A DNA stretch of 64,000 nucleotides from Streptomyces sp. NBC_01498. GTDB lineage: Bacteria > Actinomycetota > Actinomycetes > Streptomycetales > Streptomycetaceae. Location: contig NZ_CP109598.1 in NCBI RefSeq assembly GCF_036327775.1, forward strand, positions 1,488,001 to 1,552,000, in the 5' to 3' direction. This document shows positions 16,020-23,833 of the stretch, in pieces (the first letter of the stretch is position 1; every line of letters starts with the position of its first letter). The notes under the pieces are model-generated. The model had not been told where the DNA came from. It was given only the letters and a program-made list of their open reading frames with translations, and made no database searches. Both the position numbers and the translations under genes were made by a program.

Positions 16020-18971
16020 TCAGTAGCTGGGCAGCCGCCGGGGACCGAGGTCGTCGCGGGACGGGGGCGGGGCCAGCCGGACGTGGGCGCCCAGCACGGA
16101 GAGGCCGTGGGTGGCGACGACGACCGGTTCGAGCGCGACGGAGACGATCTCCGGGTGGTCGTCCACGAGCCGGGACACCCGGAGCAGCAGCTCTGCGAGG
16201 GCGGCGGTGTCGACGGGCGCCGAACCGCGCCAGCCGAAGAGGAGGGGCGCGGTCCGGACGGACCGGAGCAGTTCGGTGGCGTCACGTTCGGTGACCGGAA
16301 CGAGCCGGTGCGCGACATCGCCGAGCAGCTCGGAGGCGACGCCCGCCAGCCCGAACGAGAGCACGGCACCGGCGGCCGGGTCGATGACGGCGCGTACGAC
16401 GGTGTCCACGCCGCGCGGTGCCATCGCCTGGACGACGGGGCGCAGTTCGCCGGGTCCGCCGAGCAGCCCGGTCAGTTCGCGGTACGCCGCCCGCAGCCGG
16501 GTCTCGTCGGGGAGGTCGAGCCGTACGCCGCCGAGGTCGGCCCGGTGGCGCAGATGCGGCGCGGTGGTCTTGAGCGCGACGGGGTAGCCGAGGCGCGCGG
16601 CGGCCTCGGCGGCGGCGTCCGGTCCGGGTGCGGGCAGCGTGGGCCGTACGGCGATCCCGTACCGCGCGAGCAGTTCCCGGGCGTCGTCGTCGCCGAGGCT
16701 GGTGCCGTGCGGATCGTCGGTGGCCGCGCCGAGCAGCCGGTCGATGAGCGCGGCGGCCCCGTTCTCGTCGATGTCGTCGTACTCGGGGACCCGCCCGGGC
16801 TCGGCACTCCGCCGACGCCACCGCGCGTGGACGACGGCCTGACTGAGCGCACGCACGGCACGCTCGGCGGAGGGATAGGCGGGAATCCGCCCGACGGCGG
16901 CCCCGGCGGCCCCGGCACCGTCGGTCCCGGAGGGGTCGGAGGGGTCGGAGGGCTCCTGGCCGGAGGGGGCGGCGGGGGCGGAGATCGCTCCGGGCTCCCG
17001 GCGGTCGACGGCGGGGGCGGGGGTGGGGGTGCGTGGGCCGCCGGTCCCGGAGGGGGCGGCGGGACCCGGTGGGGCCTCGGCGGGGGCGCCGGCCCGGCCC
17101 GGTCGGGGGGCCGTCGTGGTCGCCGCCGAGAGTGCCTCCGCCAGGTCGCCCATCTCCACGTGGACCACGGCCACCGGTTTCGCCGGGGACGTCGACGCCG
17201 CCTCGCGCAGGGCCGCCGCCAGGGCCTCGCCGTCGCCCGACTCGGCCGAGCCGTTCTCGGCGACCGAGGGGATCGCGGTGACGACGACCGCGTCGCAGCC
17301 CGGGTCCGCCAGCGCGGTCGCCAGTGCCGTGCGGAAGTCGTGCGGGCCGGCCGAGGTCGTCAGGTCCAGGGGTGGCCGCGGGCGCAGGCCCTCCGTCAGG
17401 CAGGCGTCGTACGTGAGGAGTCCGAGCGACTCGGAGTTGCCGAGGATCGCGACGTGCGGCCCGGCGGGCAGGGGCTGGGTCGCGAGGAGGAGGCCCGCGT
17501 CGACCAGTTCGGTGACGGTGTCCACGCGGATCACGCCCGCCTGGCTGAGCAGCGCGGAGACCGTCGCCTCCGGGACCCGGGTGAGCGGCACCGCGTGCCC
17601 CGGCGGCGCGCTGCCGCTGTGCCGGGCGCCCTTCGCGACGACGACCGGCTTCACCGCTCCCGTACGCCGGGCCAGCCGGGTGAACTTGCGGGGGTTGCCG
17701 ATCGATTCGAGGTACATGAGCACGACGTCGGTGTCCGGGTCGTCGTGCCAGTACTGGAGCAGGTCGTTGCCCGAGACGTCCGCGCGGTTGCCCGCCGAGA
17801 TGAAGGTGGAGACGCCCGCCCCGCGCCGTACCAGCCCGGCGAGCAGGGCGATGCCGATCGCGCCCGACTGGGTGAACAGACCGATCCGCCCCCGGCCGGG
17901 CGGCGCGGGTGCCAGTGAGGCGTTCAGCCGGACCGGTGGCGAGGTGTTGATGACGCCGAACGCGTTGGGCCCGATGATCCGCATCCCGTACGACCGTGCC
18001 TGGCGCACCAGTTCGCGCTGCCGCTCGCGCCCGGCGGGCCCGGTCTCGGCGTAGCCGGCGGACAGCACCACCAGGCCCTGGACGCCGTGGTGGCCACAGG
18101 CGGTGACGGCGTCCGGCACCCGTTCGGCGGGGACGGCGACGATCGCGAGGTCGACGGGCTCGCGGATCTCCGCGAGGGAGCGGACGGCCGGGACGCCGTC
18201 GATCTCGGTGCGCCCGGCAGGCAGCGCGTGGTTGACCGCGTACGTACGGCCGGTGTAGCCGCCGTCGAGCAGGTTGCGCAGGACGGTGCGGCCGACGCCG
18301 CCCGCCGCGCGCCCGGCGCCGACGACAGCCACCGACGACGGACCGAGGAGCCGCTGCACCGAGCGCGCCTCGGCGCGCTGTTCGCGGCCCCGCTGGACGG
18401 CGAGGGACTCGGCGGTGGGTTCGAGATCGAGGACCAGCCGGACCGCCCCGTCCTCGAAGTCGCGTCGCTGGGTGAACCCGGCGTCCCGGAACACCTTGAT
18501 CATCTTGGTGTTGGCGGGCAGCACCTCCGCCGCGAAGCGCCGGATGCCGCGCTCACGCGCCACCGCGGCGATGTGTTCGAGGAGCGCGGAGGCGATCCCC
18601 CGGCCCTGGTGCGCGTCCTGGACGAGGAAGGCGACCTCCGCCTCGTCGGCCGGTGCCGACGCGGCCATGCCCCGGCTGTCGATGCGGTCGTAGCGGACGG
18701 TGGCGACGAACTCGCCGCCTACGGTGACGGCGAGCCCGACCCGGTCCACGTAGTCGTGGTGGGTGAAGCGGTAGACGTCCTTGTCGGAGAGCCGTGGGTA
18801 GGGCGCGAAGAACCGGTAGTACTTCGACTCGTCGGAGACCTGTTCGTAGAAGCTGACCAGCCGTCCCGCGTCGTCGGCGGTGATGGGCCGTACGCGCGCG
18901 GTGCCGCCGTCCCGCAGGACCACGTCTGCTTCCCAGTGCGCGGGGTACGCGTGCCGCGACGGCGTCGTCAT
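16020..18971 (-). CDS. GNAT acetyltransferase fused to NDP-forming acyl-CoA synthetase (Pat-like)
   Basis: A 983-residue fusion. An N-terminal GNAT domain (about residues 15-165) shows a V-x-x-x-x-Q-G-x-G/A acetyl-CoA loop as VQDAHQGRGIASALLEH. It is followed by a CoA-binding domain (about 195-300, PSSVAVVGAGRAAGGVG), two ligase subdomains (IGPNAFGVINTSPPV, then GRIGLFTQSGAIGIALL), a low-complexity Pro/Gly/Ala linker (about 620-710), and an ATP-grasp domain (about 760-980, YGIAVRPTLP and YPVALKTTAPHLRHRADLGG). The architecture matches bacterial protein lysine acetyltransferases such as S. lividans PatA and Mycobacterium/Salmonella Pat, although domain order varies among them. No ribosome site is visible; TAGGCT six bases before the ATG suggests a leaderless mRNA. 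A role in acetylating acyl-CoA synthetases is inference. Confidence 0.85.
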   Translation of the reverse strand: MTTPSRHAYPAHWEADVVLRDGGTARVRPITADDAGRLVSFYEQVSDESKYYRFFAPYPRLSDKDVYRFTHHDYVDRVGLAVTVGGEFVATVRYDRIDSRGMAASAPADEAEVAFLVQDAHQGRGIASALLEHIAAVARERGIRRFAAEVLPANTKMIKVFRDAGFTQRRDFEDGAVRLVLDLEPTAESLAVQRGREQRAEARSVQRLLGPSSVAVVGAGRAAGGVGRTVLRNLLDGGYTGRTYAVNHALPAGRTEIDGVPAVRSLAEIREPVDLAIVAVPAERVPDAVTACGHHGVQGLVVLSAGYAETGPAGRERQRELVRQARSYGMRIIGPNAFGVINTSPPVRLNASLAPAPPGRGRIGLFTQSGAIGIALLAGLVRRGAGVSTFISAGNRADVSGNDLLQYWHDDPDTDVVLMYLESIGNPRKFTRLARRTGAVKPVVVAKGARHSGSAPPGHAVPLTRVPEATVSALLSQAGVIRVDTVTELVDAGLLLATQPLPAGPHVAILGNSESLGLLTYDACLTEGLRPRPPLDLTTSAGPHDFRTALATALADPGCDAVVVTAIPSVAENGSAESGDGEALAAALREAASTSPAKPVAVVHVEMGDLAEALSAATTTAPRPGRAGAPAEAPPGPAAPSGTGGPRTPTPAPAVDRREPGAISAPAAPSGQEPSDPSDPSGTDGAGAAGAAVGRIPAYPSAERAVRALSQAVVHARWRRRSAEPGRVPEYDDIDENGAAALIDRLLGAATDDPHGTSLGDDDARELLARYGIAVRPTLPAPGPDAAAEAAARLGYPVALKTTAPHLRHRADLGGVRLDLPDETRLRAAYRELTGLLGGPGELRPVVQAMAPRGVDTVVRAVIDPAAGAVLSFGLAGVASELLGDVAHRLVPVTERDATELLRSVRTAPLLFGWRGSAPVDTAALAELLLRVSRLVDDHPEIVSVALEPVVVATHGLSVLGAHVRLAPPPSRDDLGPRRLPSY

Positions 18972-19104
18972 GGGGAGAGCCTACGGCGCGCGCACGGCCG
19001 ATGGCGGCTCGACGTCCGGGGCGGGCCGACGGTGCCTCACCGGTCGGTTCCGGGGCACATGAGACACTGATCCGTACGGAAACCGTGACTTGAAGGGCAA
19101 CACC

Positions 19105-19386
19105 ATGGCTGAGCGCCGCGTCCTTGTCGGCTGGGCCGAGGGCCTGCACGCCCGTCCCGCCTCCATCTTCGTCCGCGCCACCACGGCGTCCGGCGTTCCG
19201 GTGACGATCGCCAAGGCCGACGGCAGCCCGGTCAACGCGGCGTCGATGCTGGCCGTGCTGGGGCTGGGCGCGCAGGGCGGCGACGAGATCGTGCTGTTCT
19301 CCGACGCGGAGGGCGCCGAGGCGGCGCTGGACCGGCTGGCGAAGCTGGTGGCCGAGGGACTGGACGAGCTGCCCGAGACCGTCTGA
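19105..19386 (+). CDS. ptsH: HPr phosphocarrier protein of the PTS
   Basis: A 93-residue HPr, the length of the Streptomyces protein. The phosphorylated His15 lies in EGLHARPAS, and the Ser46-equivalent region is NAASMLAVLGLG. It passes phosphate from enzyme I to sugar-specific EIIA proteins in the cytoplasm. I chose the ATG at 19105 (MAERRVLVGW) with GAAGGG 9 bases upstream, rather than an in-frame ATG at 19090. It is monocistronic, divergent from the Pat-like gene and closed by a perfect 19-bp hairpin. Confidence 0.95.
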   Translation: MAERRVLVGWAEGLHARPASIFVRATTASGVPVTIAKADGSPVNAASMLAVLGLGAQGGDEIVLFSDAEGAEAALDRLAKLVAEGLDELPETV

Positions 19387-19420
19387 GACCGTCTGGGCGG
19401 CGGGCGCTCGCCTGGACGAG

Positions 19421-19463
19421 GTACGGCGAAGGCCCCGGCGTGCTGCCGGGGCCTTCGCCGTAC
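19421..19463 (+). terminator. Perfect hairpin terminator after ptsH
   Basis: 19-base perfectly paired arms (19421-19439 and 19445-19463) around a 5-base loop, 35 bp after the ptsH stop and 60 bp from the convergent M23 peptidase stop. Confidence 0.85.
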
Positions 19464-19522
19464 CGTCCTCGTACCGTCTTCGTACGGCCGTACGTCGCGG
19501 CCGTCCGACGGCCGACGCGCCG

Positions 19523-20338
19523 TCAGACGTTCACGCCGTGGCCGCGCAGGTAGGCGACCGGGTCGATGTCGGAGCCGTACTCCGCGCTCGACCGCGCCTC
19601 GAAGTGCAGATGCGGGCCGGTGGAGTTGCCGGTGGAGCCGGAGAGACCGATCCGGCTGCCCGGCGCGACGCTCTGCCCGGCGGAGACGCCGACCGAGGAG
19701 AGGTGCGCGTACTGGGTGTAGGTGCCGTCGTTCATCCGGATCACGACGTTGTTGCCGTACGCGCCGGCCCAGCCCGCCTCGACGACCGTGCCCGCGCCGA
19801 CGGAGACGACCGAAGTACCGGACGCGGCGTGGAAGTCGACGCCCGAGTGGCTGCCGGAGGACCAGAGCCCGCCGCCGGTCCGGTAACCGGTGCTCGTCGA
19901 TGAGCCGCCGACCGGGAGTTGGTACGCGGTGAGGCGCCTGCGCTCGGCGGCGCGGGCGGCGCGCTCCTTCGCCCGGCGGATCTCCTTGGCACGGACCTCG
20001 GCCTTGCGCTTCGCCTCGGCGCGCGCCTTCCGCTCCGCCGCCGCTCGGGCGGCCACGTACTGGGCGTCGGCCTGGGCGTCGATCGTCGCGGCGAGCGAGT
20101 GGTCGATGACGATGGCGCGGACCGGGGTGACCGGGGCGGGCTCGGTGACGTCCTGGGCGTGGGCCGTGGGGGCGGCGTGGGCCGGGTCGGCCGTGTGGGC
20201 TTCGGCGGCGAGTGCCGGCGATCCGAGAGTGCCGATGACTCCGGCGGCCGTGAGGCCGGCGACTCCGGCGAGGTTGGCGCTGCGGCGGGTCATCCGGCTC
20301 CGGGCACGATGCTTCCCGGTGGCACGAGTAAACGCCAT
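19523..20338 (-). CDS. Secreted M23 (LytM) peptidoglycan endopeptidase
   Basis: A 271-residue exported cell-wall hydrolase. The signal peptide is at about residues 1-44 (twin arginines in ARSRMTRRSANLAG, hydrophobic core, GSPALA-AEA cleavage region). It is followed by a linker, a charged Ala/Arg/Lys/Glu coiled coil (about 85-135) and a C-terminal LytM domain. Zinc ligands are visible in SHSGVDFH (about residue 163) and GPHLHFE (about 243). It lies behind a c-di-AMP riboswitch (20376-20530), a linkage known for Streptomyces cell-wall hydrolases, so expression should follow c-di-AMP and osmotic state. Confidence 0.93.
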   Translation of the reverse strand: MAFTRATGKHRARSRMTRRSANLAGVAGLTAAGVIGTLGSPALAAEAHTADPAHAAPTAHAQDVTEPAPVTPVRAIVIDHSLAATIDAQADAQYVAARAAAERKARAEAKRKAEVRAKEIRRAKERAARAAERRRLTAYQLPVGGSSTSTGYRTGGGLWSSGSHSGVDFHAASGTSVVSVGAGTVVEAGWAGAYGNNVVIRMNDGTYTQYAHLSSVGVSAGQSVAPGSRIGLSGSTGNSTGPHLHFEARSSAEYGSDIDPVAYLRGHGVNV

Positions 20339-20375
20339 GAACTGATGGGTCCTTTCGTTTCTTCCTTCTCGCCCG

Positions 20376-20530
20376 CCGGACAGGGCCTGGCTGACGGGTT
20401 CGGAGCAGGAAGGCCTTCTCCTACGGGGGCTCTCCGCGGATCGCGCGAAGGCCCCCGATCCGCCCCGGGGACACGGGTCCCCGGCTCCCCGGGGCGCATG
20501 CCCGGCGGGGACTCGGCGACGGCTGTCCGG
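20376..20530 (-). ncRNA. c-di-AMP riboswitch (ydaO/yuaA type)
   Basis: In the minus-strand 5' leader of the M23 peptidase, ending about 38 nt before its ATG. The closing stem P1 is 8 bp and perfect (CCGGACAG at 20530-20523 pairing with CTGTCCGG at 20383-20376). The 3' half contains CTCCGAACCCGTCAGCCAG, matching the family-conserved CCGAAYCCGUCAGC element. Internal blocks include GAGCCGGGGACCC and a GTAGGAGAAGGCCTTCCTGC hairpin. Placement before a cell-wall hydrolase agrees with known ydaO targets in actinobacteria. Rfam RF00379 would be the model to test. Confidence 0.8.
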
Positions 20531-20563
20531 TGCCGCGGTCGCGGCGGGGTCCGCCGGACAGCC
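20521..20563 (-). promoter_or_regulatory. Anti-P1 hairpin upstream of the riboswitch
   Basis: On the minus-strand RNA, GGCTGTCCGG (20563-20554) can pair perfectly over 10 bp with CCGGACAGCC (20530-20521), which is the 5' strand of riboswitch P1. The upstream strand carries the same CTGTCCGGCGG string as the 3' strand of P1. The two pairings are therefore mutually exclusive. Confidence 0.55.
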
Positions 20564-20669
20564 GGACCGACGCTAGGCGGGCGATCCGCCAATCACCAAA
20601 CAGACAGGCCCTTTTGTAGCGCACGCCACAGGGCATTCGGGCAACCTCCGGATGAATACGGACATAGGA

Positions 20670-20703
20670 GGAACCCCGGTGACGGATTCGTCACCGGGGT
20701 TCC
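20670..20703 (-). terminator. Hairpin terminator after the M16 operon
   Basis: Perfect 15-base arms (20670-20684 and 20689-20703) with a GATT loop, 67 bp beyond the stop of the second M16 gene and upstream of the M23 promoter region. Confidence 0.8.
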
Positions 20704-20769
20704 CTTTGTCCTGTGCCGTGGGCGTGCGGAGGAGTCCCCCGGGGGTGGCCGCCGACGCCGTCACGGGTG

Positions 20770-22158
20770 TCAGCCGGTGACGACCTTCACCTCGCCGATG
20801 CCCAGGGCCCCGATCGGCTCCCGGATCACCGAGGCGTCCCCGACGAGCACCGTGACCAGCCGGTCACCGGGGAAGGCACTGACGACGGCGGCCGTCGCCT
20901 CCACCGTGCCGGCGTCGGCCAGCCGGGCGTACAGCTGGGCCTGGAAGTCGTCCGGGAGGTGCTGCTCGACCTGGTCGGCGAGCGTGTCGGCGACCGAGGC
21001 CGCCGTCTCGTACTTCAGCGGGGCGACACCGACCAGATTCTGTACGGCCGTCTCCCGCTCGGCGTCCGTCAGCCCCTCGGCGGCTAGCGTCCGCAGGACC
21101 TTCCACAGGTCGTCCAGCGCGGGCCCGGTCGACTCGGTGTCCACCGAACCGCTGATGGCCAGCATGGAGGCGCCCGTGCCGTTCGGGTCGGAGCGCAGCA
21201 CCTGTGCGAAGGCGCGCACGCCGTAGGTGTAGCCCTTCTCCTCGCGCAGCACCCGGTCGAGCCGGGAGGTGAGCGTGCCGCCCAGGCAGTACGTGCCGAG
21301 CACCTGGGCCGGCCACACGCGGTCGTGCCGGTCGGCGCCGACCCGGCCGATGAGGAGCTGGGTCTGGACGGCTCCGGGGCGGTCCACGATCACCACGCGG
21401 CCGGTGTCGTCGGCGGTCACCGGCGGTACGGGGCGGGGCTCGGAGGTGTCGCCCGTCCAGTCGCCGAGGGTGCCGGCGAGCAGCGCGTCCACGTCGACGC
21501 CGGTGAGGTCGCCGACGATGACCGCCGTGGCGGTGGCGGGGCGTACGTGCGCGTCGTAGAAGGCGCGGACGCCCTTGGCGTCGATCCGGCCGACGGTCTC
21601 CTCGGTGCCCTGGCGCGGGCGCGACATGCGCGAGGTGGCCGGGAACAGCTCCTTGGAGAGCTGCTTGGCGGCGCGGCGGGCCGGGTTGGCCTGCTCGTGC
21701 GGGATCTCGTCGAGCCGGTTGGTGACGAGCCGGCCGACCTCGCTCTCCGAGAAGAGCGGCGCGCGCAGGGCGTCGGCGAGCAGACCGAGCGCCTTGGGCA
21801 GCCGGGAGACCGGGACCTCCAGGGAGACCCGGATGCCGGGGTGGTCGGCGTGCGCGTCGAGGGTGGCGCCGCAGCGCTCCAGTTCGGCGGCGAACTCCTC
21901 GGCGGTGTGCTTGTCGGTGCCCTCGGACAGCGCGCGGGCCATGATCGTGGCGACGCCGTCCAGGCCCTCGGGCTCGGCCTCCAGCGGCGCGGCGAGGGAG
22001 ATCTCGACGGCCACCACCTGCTGGCCGGGGCGGTGGCAGCGCAGCACGGTCAGACCGTTGGGCAGCGCGCCGCGCTCGGGCGCCGGGAACGCCCAGGGCC
22101 TGGCCTCCCCGGCGGTCGGCTGCGGGTGGAACTCCATGGTCACGGCAGCGTCGCTCAC
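20770..22158 (-). CDS. M16-family protease subunit lacking the HxxEH motif
   Basis: A 462-residue M16B (pitrilysin-like) protein. It has the two-domain M16 fold signatures (ALPNGLTVLRCHRPGQQVV near the N-terminus; a DEIPHEQANPARRAAKQL segment; a C-terminal half with GGTLTSRLDRVLREEKGYTY). The zinc motif HxxEH is absent at the expected place (ARALSEGTDKHTAEEFAAEL), so it is the non-catalytic partner in a two-subunit enzyme. The GTG at 22158 overlaps the stop of the upstream catalytic subunit (GTGA), giving translational coupling. The complex is expected to degrade peptides; its substrate is not known. Confidence 0.88.
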   Translation of the reverse strand: MSDAAVTMEFHPQPTAGEARPWAFPAPERGALPNGLTVLRCHRPGQQVVAVEISLAAPLEAEPEGLDGVATIMARALSEGTDKHTAEEFAAELERCGATLDAHADHPGIRVSLEVPVSRLPKALGLLADALRAPLFSESEVGRLVTNRLDEIPHEQANPARRAAKQLSKELFPATSRMSRPRQGTEETVGRIDAKGVRAFYDAHVRPATATAVIVGDLTGVDVDALLAGTLGDWTGDTSEPRPVPPVTADDTGRVVIVDRPGAVQTQLLIGRVGADRHDRVWPAQVLGTYCLGGTLTSRLDRVLREEKGYTYGVRAFAQVLRSDPNGTGASMLAISGSVDTESTGPALDDLWKVLRTLAAEGLTDAERETAVQNLVGVAPLKYETAASVADTLADQVEQHLPDDFQAQLYARLADAGTVEATAAVVSAFPGDRLVTVLVGDASVIREPIGALGIGEVKVVTG

Positions 22159-23516
22159 TGGTCCGCCCCCTCGTGCTCGTCGGTGGTCTCGTCGGAGGCG
22201 GCGTCGTCCTCGGCGGTCGTCGGCTCGTAGACCAGCACCGCCCGGTTGTCGGGGCGCAGTCGGGCCTCGGCCACCGCGCGTACCTCCTCGGCCGTGACGT
22301 CCAGCACCCGTCCGACGGCGGTCAGCGCCAACTGCGGGTCGCCGAACAGCACCGCGAACCGGCACAGTTCGTCGGCGCGGCCCGCGACCGTGCCGAGCCG
22401 GTCGAGCCATTCGCGCTCCAACTGGGCCTGCGCGCGCTCCATTTCCTCGGCCGTGGGGCCTTCGGCCGCGAACCGGGCCAGCTCCTCGTCGACGGCGGCC
22501 TCGATCTGCGGCACCTCCACGCCGCCGGACGTCTTGACGTCCAGCCAGCCGAGCGAGGGCGCGCCGGCCAGGCGCAGCAGGCCGAATCCGGCGGTGACGG
22601 CCGAACGGTCGCGGCGCACCAGCCGGTTGTGGAGGCGGGAGGACTCGCCGCCGCCGAGGACGGTGAGCGCCAGGTCGGCGGCGTCGGCCTCGCGGGTGCC
22701 GTCCTGCGGCAGCCGGTAGGCGGCCATCAGGGCGCGCGCGGGGACGTCCTCGTGGATCTCCTCGCGCAGTTCCTCGCCGATGACGCCGGGCAGGGAGCCG
22801 TCGCGCGGCGGCTGCTTGCCGTCGTGTCCGGGGATCGAGCCGAAGTACTTCTCGATCCAGGCGAGCGTCTGCCCGGGGTCGATGTCGCCGACGACGGACA
22901 GCACGGCGTTGTTCGGCGCGTAGTACGTACGGAAGAACTGGCGCGCGTCTTCGAGGGTCGCGGCGTCCAGGTCGGCCATCGAGCCGATCGGGGTGTGGTG
23001 GTAGGGGTGGCCCTCGGGGTAGGAGAGGGCGGTGAGGCGCTCGAAGGCGGTGCCGTAGGGCACGTTGTCGTACCGCTGGCGGCGTTCGTTCTTCACGACG
23101 TCGCGCTGGTTCTCCATCCCCTCGTCGTCCAGGGAGGAGAGCAGGGAGCCCATGCGGTCGGCCTCCAGCCAGAGCGCGAGCTCCAACTGGTGGGTGGGCA
23201 TGGTCTCGAAGTAGTTGGTGCGCTCGAAACTGGTGGTGCCGTTGAGCGAGCCGCCGGCGCCCTGCACCAGCTCGAAGTGACCGTTGCCCTTGACCTGCTT
23301 CGAGCCCTGGAACATCAGGTGCTCGAAGAGGTGGGCCAGGCCCGTACGGCCCTTGACCTCGTGGCGTGAGCCGACGTCGTACCAGAGGCAGACCGCGGCG
23401 ACCGGGGTCAGGTGGTCCTCGGAGAGCACCACGCGCAGTCCGTTGGCGAGCCGGTGCTCGGTCGCTGTGAGGCCGCCGGAACCGGCCTGCGCTGTGGCCG
23501 TGTGACCCATGGGCAT
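22155..23516 (-). CDS. M16-family zinc metalloprotease, catalytic subunit
   Basis: A 453-residue M16B peptidase. The inverted zinc motif is HLFEH in GRTGLAHLFEHLMFQGS (about residues 60-75), with the downstream Glu in the NERRQRYDNVPYGTAFERL region (about 135-155). The ATG at 23516 has GAAGGGA 6 bases upstream and starts MPMGHTATAQAG. No signal peptide is seen. It is the first gene of a coupled pair, the second being an inactive paralogue, the pattern of mitochondrial processing peptidase and bacterial two-subunit M16B enzymes. It is divergent from parC. Confidence 0.92.
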   Translation of the reverse strand: MPMGHTATAQAGSGGLTATEHRLANGLRVVLSEDHLTPVAAVCLWYDVGSRHEVKGRTGLAHLFEHLMFQGSKQVKGNGHFELVQGAGGSLNGTTSFERTNYFETMPTHQLELALWLEADRMGSLLSSLDDEGMENQRDVVKNERRQRYDNVPYGTAFERLTALSYPEGHPYHHTPIGSMADLDAATLEDARQFFRTYYAPNNAVLSVVGDIDPGQTLAWIEKYFGSIPGHDGKQPPRDGSLPGVIGEELREEIHEDVPARALMAAYRLPQDGTREADAADLALTVLGGGESSRLHNRLVRRDRSAVTAGFGLLRLAGAPSLGWLDVKTSGGVEVPQIEAAVDEELARFAAEGPTAEEMERAQAQLEREWLDRLGTVAGRADELCRFAVLFGDPQLALTAVGRVLDVTAEEVRAVAEARLRPDNRAVLVYEPTTAEDDAASDETTDEHEGADQ

Positions 23517-23833
23517 GTACGTCCCTTCGATCGCGATATGGAAAAGTCCTGCCACTGTATGCAAGCGTGCGGACGCCTGGCGACGTTCCCGTGTCGGGCG
23601 AAGCGGCGTGGACTCGCCAACGGCTTGCCGTCGGCGCGCGGTCCGCCTCGTCCGCCCGGCCCTCCCCCGGCCCGTCCGCGGGCCGCCGGAAAGGGCGCCC
23701 CGGCCGGTCCAACGACGGGTCGAGGTCCGCGTTGTCAGTACGGCGGTCCACAATGGTCCGCGTCAGTTCCGCACGTTGTCCGCCCCAGAGTCCGCCCGGA
23801 CCCGCACAGACCTCTGAAGGAGCCGCAGCAGCG
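23517..23833. other. Divergent promoter region, M16 operon and parC
   Basis: A 317 bp region between two divergent starts. Apart from the GAAGGGA site of the M16 gene and an AAGGAG about 13 bases before parC, nothing definite is seen. The parC frame stays open through much of it without conserved sequence. Confidence 0.4.
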
